A DNA stretch of 64,000 bases from Diphasiastrum complanatum (taxonomy: Eukaryota > Streptophyta > Lycopodiopsida > Lycopodiales > Lycopodiaceae): positions 1 to 64,000 of the forward strand of contig MU832009.1 in the NCBI GenBank assembly GCA_029204225.1. Reading direction: 5' to 3'. The notes beneath the pieces were generated by a model that was given only the letters and a program-made list of their open reading frames with translations, searched no databases and had not been told where the DNA came from. Positions within the stretch are counted from its first letter, which is position 1. Every line of letters begins with the position of its first letter. A program made the translations under genes and the position numbers. Shown here in pieces: positions 61,378 to 64,000 of this stretch.

Positions 61378-62030
61378 ATGCTTACATCCATGCATGTTAA
61401 ATCTATTGAGTAAAAAAGAGCATACTTAGATTGACCAATGAAGACATAATCTAAAGATCTAAGTAATTCCATACACAAAATGATGTGCAAATGGCCGAGA
61501 TCTACCATCTTGAATTCTTTGGATAAATCTAGCTTAGTTTTTTCAATCCCTTCTAAGTATGATATCATCAACATAAAGCAATAAAAGTACAATGTCCATT
61601 TCACTAAATCTTATGTACAAAGTGGGATCATATTCACTAGGAGTAAATTCAATAGAGATAAGAAAAGAATTGAGCATTGTATTCCAAGATCTAATCATAC
61701 AAGCTCCTCTTGGGATGGCACACCTTGTCTTCCATCCCTTGCTTGATGAAGCCTCAAACTTCTCCATGAATATGTCCTCATCCAAATAGCCATTTAGAAA
61801 TGCATTTGACACATGCATTTGAAACAAGAACCAACCAAAGTGAGAAACAAGAGCAATGATAAGTCTTATGGTAACCATCTTTGCCACAGGTGCAAAGGTC
61901 CCATCATAATCTATGCCCTTGGATTGAGCTTACCCCTAAGCCTTGCCTTGTGCTTAGAAAAACTCCCATCTTGATTTAACTTGATCTTAAAAAGCCACTT
62001 GCATCCAATCACATTCTTTATTGTGGACAA
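61378..62030 (-). pseudogene. copia element F reverse transcriptase remnant
   Basis: Right to left: KHKARLRG-like start near 61960; VAKMVTIRLIIALVSHFGWF, MHVSNAFLNGYLDEDIFMEK; LLLLYVDDIIL; then FKMVDLGHLHIILCMELL and FIGQSKYALFYS at the edge of the CACTA terminus. Similar to B1 RT but with stops and a frame change near 61560. Gag of what is probably the same element is at 63077-63940. Confidence 0.85.
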
Positions 62031-62094
62031 AATTGAGGAAAACTTCCGCAATTTTTGCCATCACGGCAAGAATTGCAAAAAAAAAATTCTGCAA

Positions 62095-62260
62095 TTTTTT
62101 GGCTAGCGTCGATTACCAGAACTTGGCAGATGTTATGGTCGACGCTAGCAGCGTCGACCATAGCATCTACTAAGTAGCATTGACCATAGCGTTTACTAAG
62201 TTCTGGTAATCGACGTTGTGGTCGACATTGCTATCATCGACCATAGAGTCGATTATCGGA
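62095..62260. repeat. long imperfect palindrome with GTCGACCATAG units
   Basis: Left arm GCGTCGATTACCAGAACTT...GGTCGACGC and right arm GCGTCGACCATAGCATCT...AAGTTCTGGTAATCGACG are reverse complements. The right arm contains an extra ~26-bp duplicate (TAGCATTGACCATAGCGTTT). A further GGTCGACATTGC..ATCGACCATAG follows. It would fold as a long hairpin. Could be a MITE-like insertion or a transposon terminus. Confidence 0.75.
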
Positions 62261-62399
62261 AGCCGAATTGCTTGGCGCGTCGCGGTTTCTTTTCATTTCG
62301 ATTTTAGATTTTCGAACGCGAAGAGGAGGATATTTTTGCGCCTAGCGATGGTGCTGCTCTCTATGGCTCTTCTAATGATGCTTGATCTTTCTTATGCTT

Positions 62400-62705
62400 T
62401 TTTGTCACAGCCAAGCTCTCTACCTTTTCACCATAGTCAGGGCTTGGAAAAAAAGTGGAGCATTGGACAAAAAGGCGAGCACCATAGCCAACATTCAAAA
62501 GTTTACTTGTTTTTCTTTGATACATTTGTGTTTATTGTTGTTTATGTTCTTTTGTCACAGCCAAAGCTCTTTACCTTCTTACCATAGCCAAGGCTTGAGC
62601 AAAAAGTTAAGCATTGGACACAAAGGTACGCACCATAGCCAACATTCAAAAGTTTACTTGTTTTGCTTTGTTACATTTGTGTTTATTGTTGTTTATGTTC
62701 TTTTC
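62400..62705 (+). repeat. two ~155-bp tandem repeats
   Basis: Units at about 62400-62553 and 62554-62705, each with TTTTGTCACAGCCAA.., GCATTGGACA, GCACCATAGCCAACATTCAA and TTGTGTTTATTGTTGTTTAT. Upstream is a frame with a signal-peptide-like start (MVLLSMALLMMLDLSYAF). In one frame each unit encodes HSQGL-KK-SIG-KG-HHSQ, so a repeated secreted peptide is conceivable but weakly supported. Confidence 0.75.
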
Positions 62706-63076
62706 TCTCTCTCATCGACACTCTTTTGTTTTTTTTTTTCATCAGAGTGAAAGCTTTTCAAAAGCTTGAGGTAAAGCTCTTTAAAAGCTTGTAAACCTTG
62801 TCGAAGAGAGCATAAGAAGGCTTCTCAAAAGGAGTAAAGCTATTTAAAAGGGTGTAAAGCTTGGAGTAGGGCTTGGTGTAAAGTAAGTTTTTTGAAAACT
62901 TTGATGACTCTTTATCCTTTTATCTCTCTCATTGACACTCTTTTGTTTCTCTTTCATTAGAGTTAAAGTAGTTTGAGTAAAGCTTGGAGTAAAGTATGCT
63001 CTCCCTCTCCCTCTTTGTCTCTGTCTGTCTCTCTCCCTCATTGACACTCATTTTTCTCACTTTTATCACAGTATCC
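62706..63076. other. CT-rich and AAAGCTT-rich repeats
   Basis: Short imperfect repeats of CTCTCTCATTGACACTC(T)TTTGTTT and GTAAAGCT. No gene supported. Fills the space where F protease and integrase should be. Confidence 0.5.
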
Positions 63077-63940
63077 TCAGTTTGGAGTAAAGTTTCTTGG
63101 GGTAAGTTGGTTTTTCTTCTTGAAACATTTAGAGGCATAGTGCCTCTTCTTGCCACAGAAGAAACACTTCACTTTCTTCTTTTTGGTCTTTGAGTTAGAA
63201 GGATGAGATGTATCATCCTCTTCACCATCTTTGTCTCGATCTTTGGCTTTGTCTTTGTTGGATGCTTGAGAGAATTGGTTCTTACTCCTTCCTTTCTGCT
63301 TGCCTTTGACAAAGAGGGCTTTGTCACTTCCACCATGCTCGAGTTTGTTCATCCTGGAGAGTTTATAGCTTTGTCTAGATTCTTCAGAAATAAGAATTCC
63401 TTGGAGACTTTCTAGATTAGGCAATTCCTCCTTAATAGCAAAAGACTGAACAAGATTATCATAGTCATCTCTCAAGACATTCAGTATGACTTGAACTAGC
63501 TCATCTTGGCTAATAGTAACACCAACATAGAAAAGCTCTCTATGTAAATCTTTAACTCTCAGAACATAGTTAGATGCACTCTCTTCACTTCTTTGGAAAC
63601 TTTGAAAAATCTGATTCCTAAGAGTGAGTATTCTAGAAGTATTCTTTGCTTCATAGATGGTCTTTAGTGCATCCCAAGCTTCTTTGGCTGTAGTGCAAGA
63701 TCCTATCTCTCTCAGAATTTCATTAGATACATTCATCTTAATGAAATGTAGAGCCATTCTAGCTCTTTTCTTGTACTTAAGAATTTTAGCCTGTGCTTGA
63801 GGCTCCTCCTCAACACCAAGCAAAATATCCATAGCATCCTGGAGTATCAAAATAGACTCCATTTTGAACTTCCAAATTGAGTAATTAGAAGTGTTTAGTC
63901 TTTCATTGGCTTCTAGAAGATATCCTCCCTGAGATGCCAT
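63077..63940 (-). CDS. gag: copia element F gag (287 codons)
   Basis: Intact copia gag from MASQGGYLLEANERLNTSNY through IWKFKMESILILQDAMDILL, MNVSNEILREIG, AKEAWDALKTIYE, DELVQVILN and basic GKQKGRSKNQ to the zinc knuckle CFFCGKKRHYASKC and FKKKNQL. It is the best reference for the broken gag of B1. The frame ends a few residues after the knuckle (PRNFTPN, stop) where unrelated DNA begins. Protease and integrase are absent; RT lies 1 kb further left. The primer site and 5' LTR would be beyond the window edge. Confidence 0.9.
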   Translation of the reverse strand: MASQGGYLLEANERLNTSNYSIWKFKMESILILQDAMDILLGVEEEPQAQAKILKYKKRARMALHFIKMNVSNEILREIGSCTTAKEAWDALKTIYEAKNTSRILTLRNQIFQSFQRSEESASNYVLRVKDLHRELFYVGVTISQDELVQVILNVLRDDYDNLVQSFAIKEELPNLESLQGILISEESRQSYKLSRMNKLEHGGSDKALFVKGKQKGRSKNQFSQASNKDKAKDRDKDGEEDDTSHPSNSKTKKKKVKCFFCGKKRHYASKCFKKKNQLTPRNFTPN

Positions 63941-64000
63941 TTTAATGAAGACTTCTTAGTTATTGAACTGAGATATGTTTGAGCTTGTTCCAATTAGACT

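Overview
This is plant nuclear DNA, dominated by transposable elements. Evidence for a plant: an NRT1/PTR (NPF) transporter gene with GT-AG introns; copia LTR retrotransposons with the plant-type initiator-Met-tRNA primer site (TGGTATCAGAGC-like); a Ty3/gypsy integrase remnant; CACTA (EnSpm) remnants; and (CT/GA)n tracts up to about 190 bp. Low gene density, high AT and deep nesting of old elements suggest a large genome such as a fern, another non-flowering plant or a gymnosperm. The species cannot be named from the sequence.

Layout. 0.3-0.65 kb: two long CT tracts. 0.86-2.3 kb: decayed CACTA transposase on +. 2.6-6.7 kb: fragments of copia and gypsy elements on -. 6.7-11.36 kb: AT-rich DNA with no convincing gene and a 182-bp GA tract. 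11.36-17.58 kb: complete copia element B1 on -, with TSD ATATT, paired ~733-bp LTRs and a 1069-codon pol frame. 18.34-44.29 kb: a stack of nested elements. Old copia D (-) has copia C (-) inserted in its 5' LTR (TSD AAAAT). C holds a foreign block of about 15 kb in its pol region. That block contains intron-bearing unknown genes (X, Y, Z1, Z2, W) and a broken copia B2 (+), and B2 is itself split by copia A1 (-; TSD TCATG). 44.83-49.37 kb: a second family-A element, A2 (+), sitting in one unit of a local tandem duplication and carrying an 86-bp tRNA-like SINE with a perfect 14-bp TSD. 50.8-51.1 kb: interrupted CT tract. 52.6-54.8 kb: the NPF gene, the only conventional host gene recognised. 55.6-58.2 kb: SWIM zinc-finger and other decayed gene fragments. 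60.7-61.4 kb: one CACTA terminus. 61.4-64 kb: copia F (gag and RT on -) with its middle replaced by a palindromic and tandemly repeated segment.

Most notable. (1) Z1/Z2 are two paralogous four-or-more-exon genes. Their motifs (LDESE..., CxxC, CTLH, W-S-[E/Q]-G-M-[E/K]-K-S) look like a DDE transposase core and recall the Transib/RAG1 layout. This is inference from pattern memory only. (2) Family A has two copies with the same loss of the RT core and RNase H and an eroded integrase, yet both keep gag-protease and near-identical LTRs. That points to a non-autonomous gag-protease lineage moved in trans. (3) The SINE insertion has an exact empty site in A1.
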